A stretch of DNA of 7,079 bases, from positions 1 through 7,079 of the forward strand of contig JACPAU010000111.1 of the NCBI GenBank assembly GCA_016180705.1, written 5' to 3'. A model generated the notes under the pieces. The model had not been told where the DNA came from. It made no database searches and saw only the letters and a list, made by a program, of their open reading frames with translations. This document shows, piece by piece, positions 1 to 6,461 of this stretch (within the stretch, counting starts at the first letter, position 1; each line of letters starts with the position of its first letter). The position numbers and the translations under genes were made by a program. This stretch comes from Candidatus Methylomirabilota bacterium. Lineage in GTDB: Bacteria; Methylomirabilota; Methylomirabilia; Methylomirabilales; JACPAU01.

Positions 1-1400
1 CCCGCGGGGTCATCGCGACGGGGGGCGGGGCCGTCATGGACCCGGAGAACCGGGCGCTCCTAACGGCGGCCGGCACCGTGATCTGTCTCCTGGCGGACCC
101 CGAGACGCTCCTCGCCCGCATCGGCCCGACGGCGGACCGGCCCCTGCTCCACGGGCCGGAGCCCCTCGGACGTCTGCGCGCGCTCCAGCGGGCCCGGTTG
201 CCCGCGTACGGGGAGGCGGAGTTTTTGCTCGACACCACCGACCGAACGCCCGCGGAGGTCGCGGCGCTCCTCGGGCGGCTGCTCACGCCCCGGGAACGTC
301 CCCCGCGGCAGACGGTCCGTGTCGCCCTGGGCGATCGCGCCTACGACATCCTGATCGGGACCGGCCTTCTGGGTGAAACCGGGGAGCACGTCCGGGCCCT
401 GGGAGTCAGCGGGCGCGTTGCCATCGTGACGGACGAGACCGTCGGGCCACTGTACGCGGCGCGCGCCGAGGAGAGTCTCCGAAAGGTCGGCCTGGTCCCG
501 GCCCTGATCACGATGCCGGCGGGAGAGGCCTCGAAGAGCCTGGGGGAGGCCGCGCACCTCTACGAGGCCCTGCTGGACGCCGGGCTCGACCGCCACGGCG
601 TCATCCTCGCCCTGGGGGGCGGCGTGATCGGGGACCTGGCGGGCTTCGCCGCAGCGACCTTCCTGCGCGGCATCGCCCATGTCCAGGTGCCGACCACGCT
701 CCTCGCGCAGGTGGACAGCAGCATCGGCGGGAAGGTGGGCGTCAACCTACCCCGCGGCAAGAACCTCGTCGGGGCGTTCCACCAGCCCCGGCTGGTCGTG
801 GCTGACGTGGCGGCCCTGCAGAGCCTTCCCCTCCGGGAGCTGCGGGCCGGGCTGGCCGAGGTGGTCAAGTACGGGGTCATCGCCGACGGTGCGCTCTTCG
901 CGTGGCTCGAGGAGCGGGTGGAAGCCCTCCTCGCCGGCGACGAGCACGCTCTGGCTGAGGCGGTCGCCGCCTCCTGCCGGATCAAGGCCCGCGTGGTCGA
1001 GGCGGATGAGCGGGAGATGGGGCCCCGGGCCGTCCTGAACTTCGGGCACACGGTGGGCCACGCCGTCGAGGCCGCGACCGGATACGGCCGGTACCTGCAC
1101 GGCGAGGCGGTGGCGCTCGGGATGCTGGTGGCCGCAACTCTCTCGGTGCGGCTTGGTCTGTGCGCGCCCGAGCTCCCAGAACGCCTCGCCAGACTCCTCG
1201 CGCGCATCGGTCTCCCGACGCGTGCTGAGCTTCGGCTGAAACAGGTTGAAGAATCAATGCAATACGATAAAAAGATAAAGAATGACATGAACTATTTCGT
1301 CTTGACAAAGGACATCGGCTCTGGTAGAGTGACGCGAGTTTTTGACCAGGAGGCCCTCCGGGAGTCCCTCGCCAGCATTCTCAGTCCTCCCGCGGGGTGA
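1..1400 (+). CDS. aroKB: AroK-AroB fusion: shikimate kinase (C-terminal part) fused to 3-dehydroquinate synthase, 5' partial
   Basis: The reading frame is open to the left edge (first full codon at base 3), so the N-terminal P-loop of the kinase lies outside the window. Bases 18-35 encode TGGGAV, the glycine-rich shikimate-binding motif. DRPLL (about 135-149) supplies the LID arginine, and an ARLPAYGEAEF segment matches the kinase end. After a short linker the AroB domain begins near base 306 and runs about 364 residues, the usual AroB length. Counting from the Met at base 36, it has the NAD-binding GGGVIGDLAG (194-203), the PTTLLAQVDSSIGGK motif (219-233), the metal-ligand candidates E275, H338 and H355, a second His at 342, and DKK at 411-413. 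AroB converts DAHP to 3-dehydroquinate and AroK phosphorylates shikimate; both are cytosolic. There is no stop between the domains, so this is a true fusion, as known in some other bacteria. The last ~40 codons are unusually AT-rich. The gene ends at TGA 1398-1400, just before the TPR gene. Confidence 0.95.
   Translation, partial: RGVIATGGGAVMDPENRALLTAAGTVICLLADPETLLARIGPTADRPLLHGPEPLGRLRALQRARLPAYGEAEFLLDTTDRTPAEVAALLGRLLTPRERPPRQTVRVALGDRAYDILIGTGLLGETGEHVRALGVSGRVAIVTDETVGPLYAARAEESLRKVGLVPALITMPAGEASKSLGEAAHLYEALLDAGLDRHGVILALGGGVIGDLAGFAAATFLRGIAHVQVPTTLLAQVDSSIGGKVGVNLPRGKNLVGAFHQPRLVVADVAALQSLPLRELRAGLAEVVKYGVIADGALFAWLEERVEALLAGDEHALAEAVAASCRIKARVVEADEREMGPRAVLNFGHTVGHAVEAATGYGRYLHGEAVALGMLVAATLSVRLGLCAPELPERLARLLARIGLPTRAELRLKQVEESMQYDKKIKNDMNYFVLTKDIGSGRVTRVFDQEALRESLASILSPPAG
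1241..1310. other. AT-rich island inside the 3' end of aroB
   Basis: Counted by hand, 22 of these 70 bases are G or C (31%), in a window that is otherwise roughly 70% GC. The stretch still encodes conserved AroB sequence, including the DKK motif and the FVL strand, but uses A/T-ending codons such as ATA, AAA, TCA, GAT and AAT that are nearly absent elsewhere in the window. It lies immediately upstream of and into the -35 box of a strong predicted promoter, so the AT content may act as an upstream promoter element. A short recombination tract from a low-GC donor is the alternative. Confidence 0.85.
1302..1330 (+). promoter_or_regulatory. Sigma70-type promoter inside aroB, for the TPR-roadblock-aroQ-efp-accBC-thiE genes
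   Basis: A perfect -35 box TTGACA (1302-1307) is followed by a 17-base spacer and the -10 box TAGAGT (1325-1330, 4 of 6 matches to TATAAT). TG at 1322-1323 precedes the -10 by one base, giving an extended -10. Bases 1258-1300 upstream are A/T-rich and could serve as an UP element. The expected transcription start is near 1337, about 70 bases before the TPR gene start. Spacing and box quality are much better than chance in DNA this GC-rich; activity itself is inferred. Confidence 0.72.
1394..1400 (+). promoter_or_regulatory. Ribosome binding site deciding the TPR gene start
   Basis: GGGGTGA matches the anti-Shine-Dalgarno complement GAGGTGA in six of seven bases and stands 5 bases before ATG 1406. 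The alternative GTG at 1397 lies within this site and has no purine-rich motif in front of it. This favours ATG 1406. The site contains the aroB stop codon, which suggests translational coupling. Confidence 0.6.
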
Positions 1401-1405
1401 GCGGT

Positions 1406-2239
1406 ATGCCCGACCCGCGCGAACTGGCGGCCGAGATCGCCAAGTACGAGGCCCGGTTGGCGAGCGAGCCGCGCTCCCGCATCTTCGCCCAGCTCGCGGA
1501 TGCCTATCGCAAGGCCGGCCGGCTCGACGAGGCCATCCGGACCTGTCGTGCCGGTCTTCGAGACCATCCCACGTATGCCAGCGCCCGGATGGTCCTCGGC
1601 CGCGCCCTCAGCGAGAAGGGCCAGCTGCGGGAGGCGGAGAAGGAGCTGGCGATCGTTCTGGAGCTGAGCCCCGGGAATACCGTTGCCCACCGCCTGCTCG
1701 GGGATCTTGCCGCGGCACAGGGAAGACGGGACGAGGCCCGGGGGCGCTACGAGACGGCGCTCGGGCTGAGCCCGCAGGACCGGGAGGCCCGGGAGGCCCT
1801 GCAGCGGCTGGCGGCGCCACCGGCCTCCGCGCGGGAGACCCCCGAGGGCGCATTGCGCAAGGGACCCGGAGAGCCGGCGGCCGCCAGCGCCGCTGCCGGA
1901 CCGCCGGACGCCGGCGGTCTGTCCGGGGAGGGCCTGGAGGCGCCCCCGGAGCCGGGGGCTTCTTCCGAAGCCGTGGGGGTTGCCACCGAGACGCTGGCAG
2001 ACCTCTACGCGCAACAGGGCTTCGCAGAGCGGGCGGCAGAGATCTACCAGGAGCTCCTCCGCCAGGAGCCCGGCCGGCTCGAACTCCGGGAAAAGCTGGA
2101 TCACGTCCAGGCGGGCGCTCCGGTTCCGGCGGGGGCCGAGGCGGCCGGCCCTGTGAGGGGGAGTGGAATCGCGCTCCTCGAGCGGTGGCGCGAGGCGGCT
2201 CGCCGCCGCAAGGGGTCGGCCCCCGGAGGCGGGACGTGA
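1406..2239 (+). CDS. Tetratricopeptide repeat (TPR) protein with disordered linker
   Basis: The product is 277 residues from ATG 1406 (280 from the overlapping GTG 1397). TPR-like helix pairs are readable at about 24-55, 58-89 and 92-125, with the typical A-x-x-Y/L-x-x-x-G-x-x-x-E/D-A spacing (for example ADAYRKAGRLDEAI). A Pro/Ala/Gly-rich, probably disordered linker spans about 137-190. A fourth TPR follows at about 194-226 (LADLYAQQGFAERAAEIYQE), and a short basic amphipathic helix, GIALLERWREAARRR, lies at 254-268. No signal peptide or membrane segment is seen, so a cytosolic scaffold is likely. The stop overlaps the start of the roadblock gene (GTGA), suggesting the two proteins are made together and may interact. 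The exact function is unknown; TPR proteins bind partner proteins and have no catalytic residues to read. Confidence 0.85.
   Translation: MPDPRELAAEIAKYEARLASEPRSRIFAQLADAYRKAGRLDEAIRTCRAGLRDHPTYASARMVLGRALSEKGQLREAEKELAIVLELSPGNTVAHRLLGDLAAAQGRRDEARGRYETALGLSPQDREAREALQRLAAPPASARETPEGALRKGPGEPAAASAAAGPPDAGGLSGEGLEAPPEPGASSEAVGVATETLADLYAQQGFAERAAEIYQELLRQEPGRLELREKLDHVQAGAPVPAGAEAAGPVRGSGIALLERWREAARRRKGSAPGGGT
2225..2229 (+). promoter_or_regulatory. Ribosome binding site of the roadblock gene
   Basis: GGAGG, a perfect Shine-Dalgarno core, stands 6 bases before GTG 2236. It supports starting the roadblock gene here, although the same frame stays open for several hundred bases upstream. Confidence 0.7.
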
Positions 2240-2592
2240 GCCTCCGCGACAAGCTCGAGGCGCTGCTCCGGCAGATCCGAGCCGGTGAGGGTCTGCTCGT
2301 GATGGACGCGGACGGCCTTCCGGTGGAAGCCCTGGCCTGGGGCGAGGAGCTCGGCCTCGAGGCCATCGGCGCGGAGTGCGTGCCCCTCCTCCGGGAGGCG
2401 GGAGCCCTGGCCCAGGGGCTTCACCTCGGGGCCTGGACGCACCTCGGCCTCCTGGCTGCCCGTCGGAACGTCCACTTCGTCCCGTTGGGGGCGGACTGTA
2501 CCCTGGCCGTTCTCACCCGCGCGACGGGCAACGCCGCCGCCGGCCGCCGTGCCGTTCGGGAGGAGGCTCCGGCGCTCCAGGCCCTCCTGTAG
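2236..2592 (+). CDS. Roadblock/LC7 domain protein (MglB-like)
   Basis: The product is 118 residues, the normal size for a single roadblock/LC7 domain. An N-terminal helix (LRDKLEALLRQI) is followed by the strand-turn-strand GLLVMDADGLPVEAL, a central helix with EAIGAECVPLLREAGALAQG, and the strand pair around NVHFVPLGADCTLAVLT, matching the family's alpha/beta layout. Family members regulate Ras-like GTPases (MglB is the GAP for MglA) or act as dimeric scaffolds. No GTPase gene is in this window, so the partner is unknown. The GTG start overlaps the TPR stop by GTGA and has a strong GGAGG site. The frame continues open upstream across the TPR gene, but that part is a high-GC shadow and does not resemble any domain. 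No catalytic residue is expected. Confidence 0.8.
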   Translation: MSLRDKLEALLRQIRAGEGLLVMDADGLPVEALAWGEELGLEAIGAECVPLLREAGALAQGLHLGAWTHLGLLAARRNVHFVPLGADCTLAVLTRATGNAAAGRRAVREEAPALQALL

Positions 2593-2634
2593 CCGGCCCC
2601 CGTTCCCGTCCGGATCGGCCCCCGAGGGGACCCC

Positions 2635-3084
2635 ATGCGGATCCTGGTTCTCCACGGTCCCAACCTGAACCTGCTGGGCTCCCGTGAGCCGGAGGTGTAC
2701 GGCCGCCTGACCCTCGCGGAGATCGAGGCCGAAATCCGCCGGGCGGCCGTTGCGGGGGGGGCCGAGGTCCGGTTCGCCCAGTCCAACCACGAGGGGGCCC
2801 TGATCGACGCCCTCCAGGAAGCGCGGGCCTGGGCCGACGCGGTCGTCTTCAACCCCGGGGCCTACACCCACACGAGCGTGGCCCTGCGGGACACGATCGC
2901 CGCCCTGGGGATCCCCACGGTGGAGGTGCACCTCTCCAACATCCACGCCCGGGAGTCCTTCCGCCGCCGCTCCCTCACGGGGGAAGTGGCGGCTGGCGTC
3001 GTCTCCGGCTTCGGCCTCCAGAGTTACCTGCTCGGCCTCGAGGCGGCACTGGCCCTGGCGCGGCAGCGGCAGGCGGCCCGCTGA
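2635..3084 (+). CDS. aroQ: Type II 3-dehydroquinate dehydratase
   Basis: This cytosolic enzyme removes water from 3-dehydroquinate to form 3-dehydroshikimate, the step directly after AroB. At 149 residues it has the standard length. Family landmarks are all present: the N-terminal [20 protein letters not shown] with R17 and the catalytic Y22, [10 protein letters not shown] (49-58), the NPGAYTHTS loop (73-81), and [17 protein letters not shown] with E97, H99 and R110. H99 corresponds to the catalytic His101 and Y22 to Tyr24 of the Mycobacterium tuberculosis enzyme. Native type II enzymes are dodecamers. The start is ATG 2635, with GAGGGGA at 2624-2630 as its ribosome binding site. It lies 42 bases after the roadblock gene and 22 before efp. 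In many related clusters an Xaa-Pro peptidase gene sits between aroQ and efp; here it is absent. Confidence 0.97.
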   Translation: MRILVLHGPNLNLLGSREPEVYGRLTLAEIEAEIRRAAVAGGAEVRFAQSNHEGALIDALQEARAWADAVVFNPGAYTHTSVALRDTIAALGIPTVEVHLSNIHARESFRRRSLTGEVAAGVVSGFGLQSYLLGLEAALALARQRQAAR

Positions 3085-3106
3085 GGCGGCACAGGGAGCG
3101 CTCGGT

Positions 3107-3664
3107 GTGATCTCGTCCAACGACCTGCGCCCCGGGACAAAGATCGAGCTGGACGGGGTCCCCTACGTGGTGACGGAGTATCAACACCACAAGCCGGGGA
3201 AGGGGGGGGCCATCATCCGGACCAAGGTGAGGAACCTGCGGAGCGGCGCCCTCGTGGACCGGAACTTCCGGTCCGGGGAGAAGGTCCCGCTCGCCCGGAT
3301 CGAGGAGCGCACGGCCCAGTTTCTCTACCGGCAGGGCGCCGAGTGCCACTTCATGGACCTGGAGAGTTACGAGCAGTTCTTCCTGAAAGACGACGTGCTG
3401 AGGGCGGCCGGCCGCTTCCTGAAGGAGGGACTGGAGGTCACCCTCCTGTTCCACCAGGGAGAGGCCATCGGGGTGGAGCTCCCGACCTTCGTGGTGCTGG
3501 AGGTGGTGGCCACGGAGCCGGGCGTCCGGGGGGACACCGCGTCGGGAGGGTCGAAACCGGCGACCCTCGAGAGCGGGGCGGTGGTCCAGGTGCCCCTCTT
3601 CATCGAGGTCGGGACGAAGATCCGGGTGGACACGCGGACGGGCAGCTACATCGAGCGGGCATGA
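3107..3664 (+). CDS. efp: Translation elongation factor P
   Basis: EF-P binds stalled ribosomes between the P and E sites and helps peptide bonds form in polyproline stretches. The 185-residue product has the full three-domain length. The domain I KOW region shows [14 protein letters not shown] and the exposed loop HHKPGKGGA, in which K32 aligns with the lysine modified in Escherichia coli (K34) and Bacillus subtilis (K32). It is therefore a lysine-type, not an arginine/rhamnose-type, EF-P. Domain III carries the signature around [23 protein letters not shown] and ends [12 protein letters not shown]. No modification enzyme (EpmA/EpmB or YmfI-like) is in the window, so the type of modification cannot be told. 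The start is GTG 3107 with AGGGAG at 3093-3098. The stop TGA 3662-3664 overlaps a possible ATG at 3661. Confidence 0.97.
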   Translation: MISSNDLRPGTKIELDGVPYVVTEYQHHKPGKGGAIIRTKVRNLRSGALVDRNFRSGEKVPLARIEERTAQFLYRQGAECHFMDLESYEQFFLKDDVLRAAGRFLKEGLEVTLLFHQGEAIGVELPTFVVLEVVATEPGVRGDTASGGSKPATLESGAVVQVPLFIEVGTKIRVDTRTGSYIERA

Positions 3665-3674
3665 CGCGCACGCC

Positions 3675-3683
3675 AGGGAAGGG
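3675..3683 (+). promoter_or_regulatory. Ribosome binding site deciding the accB start
   Basis: The purine-rich AGGGAAGGG ends 7 bases before ATG 3691. The resulting N-terminus [14 protein letters not shown] matches typical AccB starts. The alternative ATG 3661, overlapping the efp stop as ATGA, would add ten residues ([10 protein letters not shown]) with no AccB likeness. Confidence 0.6.
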
Positions 3684-3690
3684 CAGGCCC

Positions 3691-4155
<465 letters not shown>

Positions 4156-4158
4156 CCG

Positions 4159-5505
4159 ATGTTCCAGAAGGTCCTGATCGCCAATCGGGGGGAGATCGCG
4201 CTCCGGGTCATCCGGGCCTGCCGGGAGATGGGCATCCGGACGGTGGCGGTCTACTCGGAGGGGGACCGGGACTCGCTGCACGTGGCGCTGGCCGACGAGG
4301 CGATCTGCATCGGCCCGCCCGAGTCCGCCCAGTCCTACCTGAACATTCCCCGCATCATGAGCGCCGCCGAGATCGGCAAGGCGGATGCCGTCCACCCGGG
4401 CTACGGGTTCTTGGCCGAGAATCCGCACTTCGCGGAGGTCTGCCAGGCCTGCAAGGTGACGTTCATCGGCCCGGGGTCGGAGAGCATCCGCCTCATGGGG
4501 GACAAGGCCCAGGCCCGCCAGACCGTCGCAGCCGCCGGCGTCCCGGTGGTCCAGGGGAGCGCGCTCACCATCGGCAGCCCCGAGGAGGCCCGGGCGGTCG
4601 CCGCGGAGATCGGCTACCCGGTCATCATCAAGGCGGCGGCCGGGGGCGGGGGCCGGGGGATGCGCATCGTGCAGGCCGAGGCGGACCTGGCCAAGGCCCT
4701 GGAGATTGCCCAGGGGGAGGCGGGGATCGCTTTCGGCAACCCGGCGGTCTACATCGAGCGGTACGTGCGGAACCCCCGCCACGTCGAGTTCCAGATCCTG
4801 GCGGACGCCCACGGCCAGACCGTGCACCTCGGCGAGCGGGACTGTTCCGTCCAGCGTCGGCACCAGAAGCTCATCGAGGAGTCGCCGTCGCCGGCCATGA
4901 CGCCGGCGCTCCGGGAAACCATGGGGCGGGCGGCGGTGGCCTCGGCGCGCGCCGTGGGGTACGTGAACGCCGGGACCATCGAGTTCCTGCTGGATGAGGA
5001 CGGCCGCTTCTACTTCATGGAAATGAACACCCGCATCCAGGTCGAGCACCCGGTGACGGAGGAGGTGGTGGGGGTCGACCTGGTGAAGCTCCAGCTCCGC
5101 ATCGCCGCGGGGGAGCGCCTCCCGTTCCGGCAGGAGGAGATCCTCCTGCGCGGTCACGCGATCGAGTGTCGGGTGAACGCGGAGGACCCCGAGGAGTTCC
5201 TGCCCTCCCCGGGGAAGATCGCCGCGCTCCGGCTGCCCGGCGGGCCGGGGGTCCGGGTGGATACGCACGCCTACGCCGGCTACACGATCCCCCCGTACTA
5301 TGACTCGCTGGTCGCAAAGCTCATCGTCCGGGGCCAGGACCGGGCCGAGTCCTTGAGCCGGATGCGCCGAGCGCTCCACGAGTTCCTGGTCCAGGGGATC
5401 AAGACGACCATCCCGTTCCACCTTCGGGTGATGGACCATCCGGACTTCGTGAAGGGCGCCGTCTCGACGAACTTCCTGGAGCGCCTCACCCAGGCCGGCG
5501 CCTAG
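4159..5505 (+). CDS. accC: Acetyl-CoA carboxylase biotin carboxylase subunit
   Basis: AccC uses ATP and bicarbonate to carboxylate the biotin on AccB. The 448 residues match the stand-alone bacterial subunit, not pyruvate carboxylase. In order: an N-terminal biotin carboxylase domain ([30 protein letters not shown]), an ATP-grasp domain (about 115-310) and a C-terminal domain. Visible catalytic or binding residues are K116, K158 before the glycine-rich loop ([12 protein letters not shown]), H208, K237 in RRHQK, E275, E288, R292, Q294 and E296 in [12 protein letters not shown], and R338. Numbers equal those of the E. coli enzyme or differ by one. All key residues are present, so the enzyme should be active. 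A GGAG at 4143-4146 is rather far from ATG 4159, so translation probably depends on coupling with accB. thiE starts 5 bases after the stop. Confidence 0.98.
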   Translation: MFQKVLIANRGEIALRVIRACREMGIRTVAVYSEGDRDSLHVALADEAICIGPPESAQSYLNIPRIMSAAEIGKADAVHPGYGFLAENPHFAEVCQACKVTFIGPGSESIRLMGDKAQARQTVAAAGVPVVQGSALTIGSPEEARAVAAEIGYPVIIKAAAGGGGRGMRIVQAEADLAKALEIAQGEAGIAFGNPAVYIERYVRNPRHVEFQILADAHGQTVHLGERDCSVQRRHQKLIEESPSPAMTPALRETMGRAAVASARAVGYVNAGTIEFLLDEDGRFYFMEMNTRIQVEHPVTEEVVGVDLVKLQLRIAAGERLPFRQEEILLRGHAIECRVNAEDPEEFLPSPGKIAALRLPGGPGVRVDTHAYAGYTIPPYYDSLVAKLIVRGQDRAESLSRMRRALHEFLVQGIKTTIPFHLRVMDHPDFVKGAVSTNFLERLTQAGA

Positions 5506-5510
5506 CCCCC

Positions 5511-6122
5511 GTGCCGCTCCCTCGGGATCCCGCCCACGCCCTCTGCGTCATCACGGACGAGTCCCTCTCGGGCCGGAGCCACGAGGCGCTCGGCGAGGCG
5601 GCTCTGCGTGGCGGCGCACGCCTGATCCAGCTGCGGGACAAGCGGGGCGACCTCCGGCGGCTCCTCGCGGCCGCCCGCACGCTGCGGACCGCCTGCCGGC
5701 AGGCCGGCGGGTTGCTCGTCATCAACGACCGGCTGGACGTGGCGCTGGCAGCGGAGGCGGATGGCGTGCACCTCGGGCAGGAGGACCTCCCGGCGGCGCT
5801 CGCCCGCCCTCTCCTGGGAGCGGGCCGCCTGCTCGGGGTCTCGACCAACCGGCCGGAGGAGGCCATCGCGGCCGAACGGGCGGGCGCGGACTATCTGGGC
5901 GCCGGCCCCGCCTACCCGACGGGGACGAAGGAGCGGCCCCGCCCCGTCCTCGGCCCCGAGGGCCTGCGGGCCATCCGCGGCGCCACCCGGCTCCCGATCC
6001 TGGCGGTGGGGGGCATCCCCCTGGAGCGGGTGCCGGAGGTCCTGGCAGCCGGCGCCGACGGCGTCGCGGTGGTCTCCGCCATCGTTGGGGCTCCGGACGT
6101 CGCGGCCGCGACCTCTCGCTGA
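5511..6122 (+). CDS. thiE: Thiamine phosphate synthase
   Basis: ThiE joins HMP pyrophosphate and thiazole phosphate to give thiamine phosphate in the cytosol. The 203-residue TIM-barrel protein shows the family motifs in order: the CVITDESL first strand, LIQLRDK (38-44), INDRLDVALAAEADGVHLGQEDLP (71-94), LGVSTN (108-113), GADYLGAGPAYPTGTK (125-140), PILAVGGI (162-169) and GADGVAVVSAI (181-191). Two oddities are seen: Asn113 replaces the His usual in GVSTH/GVSAH, and the protein ends about a dozen residues after the last motif, shorter than the usual C-terminal helix. GTG 5511 is the only plausible start. It has no clear Shine-Dalgarno site and lies 5 bases after accC, so it is probably translated by coupling. 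No other thiamine gene is nearby and no TPP riboswitch was recognised. Confidence 0.93.
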   Translation: MPLPRDPAHALCVITDESLSGRSHEALGEAALRGGARLIQLRDKRGDLRRLLAAARTLRTACRQAGGLLVINDRLDVALAAEADGVHLGQEDLPAALARPLLGAGRLLGVSTNRPEEAIAAERAGADYLGAGPAYPTGTKERPRPVLGPEGLRAIRGATRLPILAVGGIPLERVPEVLAAGADGVAVVSAIVGAPDVAAATSR

Positions 6123-6452
6123 GCAGTACGGGCGCCGCGGGGCCGATCCGGAGAGCCAAAATACGTGTTGACGCTCCTGGCCGGGTGGGCTATCTTCCGC
6201 CTTACTCTCCCGAAGTCCGCACCCCTGTTTGTGCATGCCTTGCCGGGCCGCCCTCCCGCGCCGGCCGTCTCCTGCGCTTCGGACGCCGGTCTGCCGTGAG
6301 AGCCACCGGCGCTCGAGCGGGCGCTGGAGCCCCTTGCATCCACGGGAACACGGGGCGGCCGCCAGGGGCTGGGCGCGGCGTGAAGGGGAGCCGGAGGGCG
6401 CGCGTCTCTTGTGGAGGCGCCACAGCCCGGCTGCCCGGGCCCGGAGCCTCCC
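6123..6452 (+). other. 330-base stretch without a convincing gene: possible structured leader or small RNA
   Basis: No reading frame here resembles a known protein; those that exist are high-GC shadows. The left part holds a promoter (6168-6196). The ~250 bases after it are very GC-rich with several perfect inverted repeats: 6284-6290 with 6305-6311 (CGCCGGT/ACCGGCG), 6249-6256 with 6393-6400 (CGCCCTCC/GGAGGGCG), 6328-6334 with 6364-6370 (AGCCCCT/AGGGGCT), 6242-6248 with 6425-6431, and 6425-6430 with 6435-6440. Some of these compete with each other. No signature of RNase P RNA, SRP RNA, tmRNA, a T-box or a TPP riboswitch was recognised. No hairpin followed by a T run was seen, so there is no evident rho-independent terminator after thiE. 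In such GC-rich DNA some repeats are expected by chance. Confidence 0.5.
6168..6196 (+). promoter_or_regulatory. Sigma70-type promoter upstream of tsaC
   Basis: TTGACG (6168-6173, 5 of 6 matches) and TATCTT (6191-6196, 4 of 6 matches) are separated by exactly 17 bases. The local A/T-rich patches (AAAATACGTG just upstream, TATCTT) stand out from the surrounding GC-rich DNA. A transcription start near 6203 would give a leader of about 250 bases before GTG 6453. It is the second of only two well-formed promoters noticed in the window. Confidence 0.6.
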
Positions 6453-6461
6453 GTGGCGCCT
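6415..6461 (+). repeat. Inverted repeat covering the tsaC ribosome binding site and start codon
   Basis: AGGCGCCAC (6415-6423) is perfectly complementary to GTGGCGCCT (6453-6461), a 9-base stem whose right arm begins with the GTG start codon. The loop holds a nested 6-base stem (GCCCGG 6425-6430, CCGGGC 6435-6440, 4-base loop) and the GGAG Shine-Dalgarno site (6443-6446). An alternative stem, GGAGGC 6413-6418 with GCCTCC 6446-6451, would exclude the first and partly cover the same site. This could hinder translation initiation; a regulatory role is inference. Confidence 0.5.

Noticed and set aside
1342..2235. Upstream extension of the roadblock frame across the TPR gene
   Set aside because: The extension translates to low-complexity Arg/Gly/Pro sequence. 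A GGAGG site 6 bases before GTG 2236 and the normal 118-residue length support the short form.
2595..2624. Nine-base direct repeat CGGCCCCCG (2595-2603 and 2616-2624) between the roadblock gene and aroQ
   Set aside because: Two copies of a short C-rich word are expected by chance here and no regulatory role is suggested by position.
2101..3120. Minus-strand open frame of 339 codons opposite the roadblock gene and aroQ
   Set aside because: It lies opposite two clear genes, has no motif, and codon-position GC favours the plus-strand genes.
6425..6440. GC hairpin considered as a rho-independent terminator
   Set aside because: No T run follows it, and it lies within the presumed leader immediately before the tsaC start.
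6203..6452. Assignment as 6S RNA, RNase P RNA, SRP RNA or tmRNA
   Set aside because: None of the conserved signature sequences of these RNAs could be recognised. Complementarity alone is weak evidence at this GC content, so only an unnamed structured region is reported.
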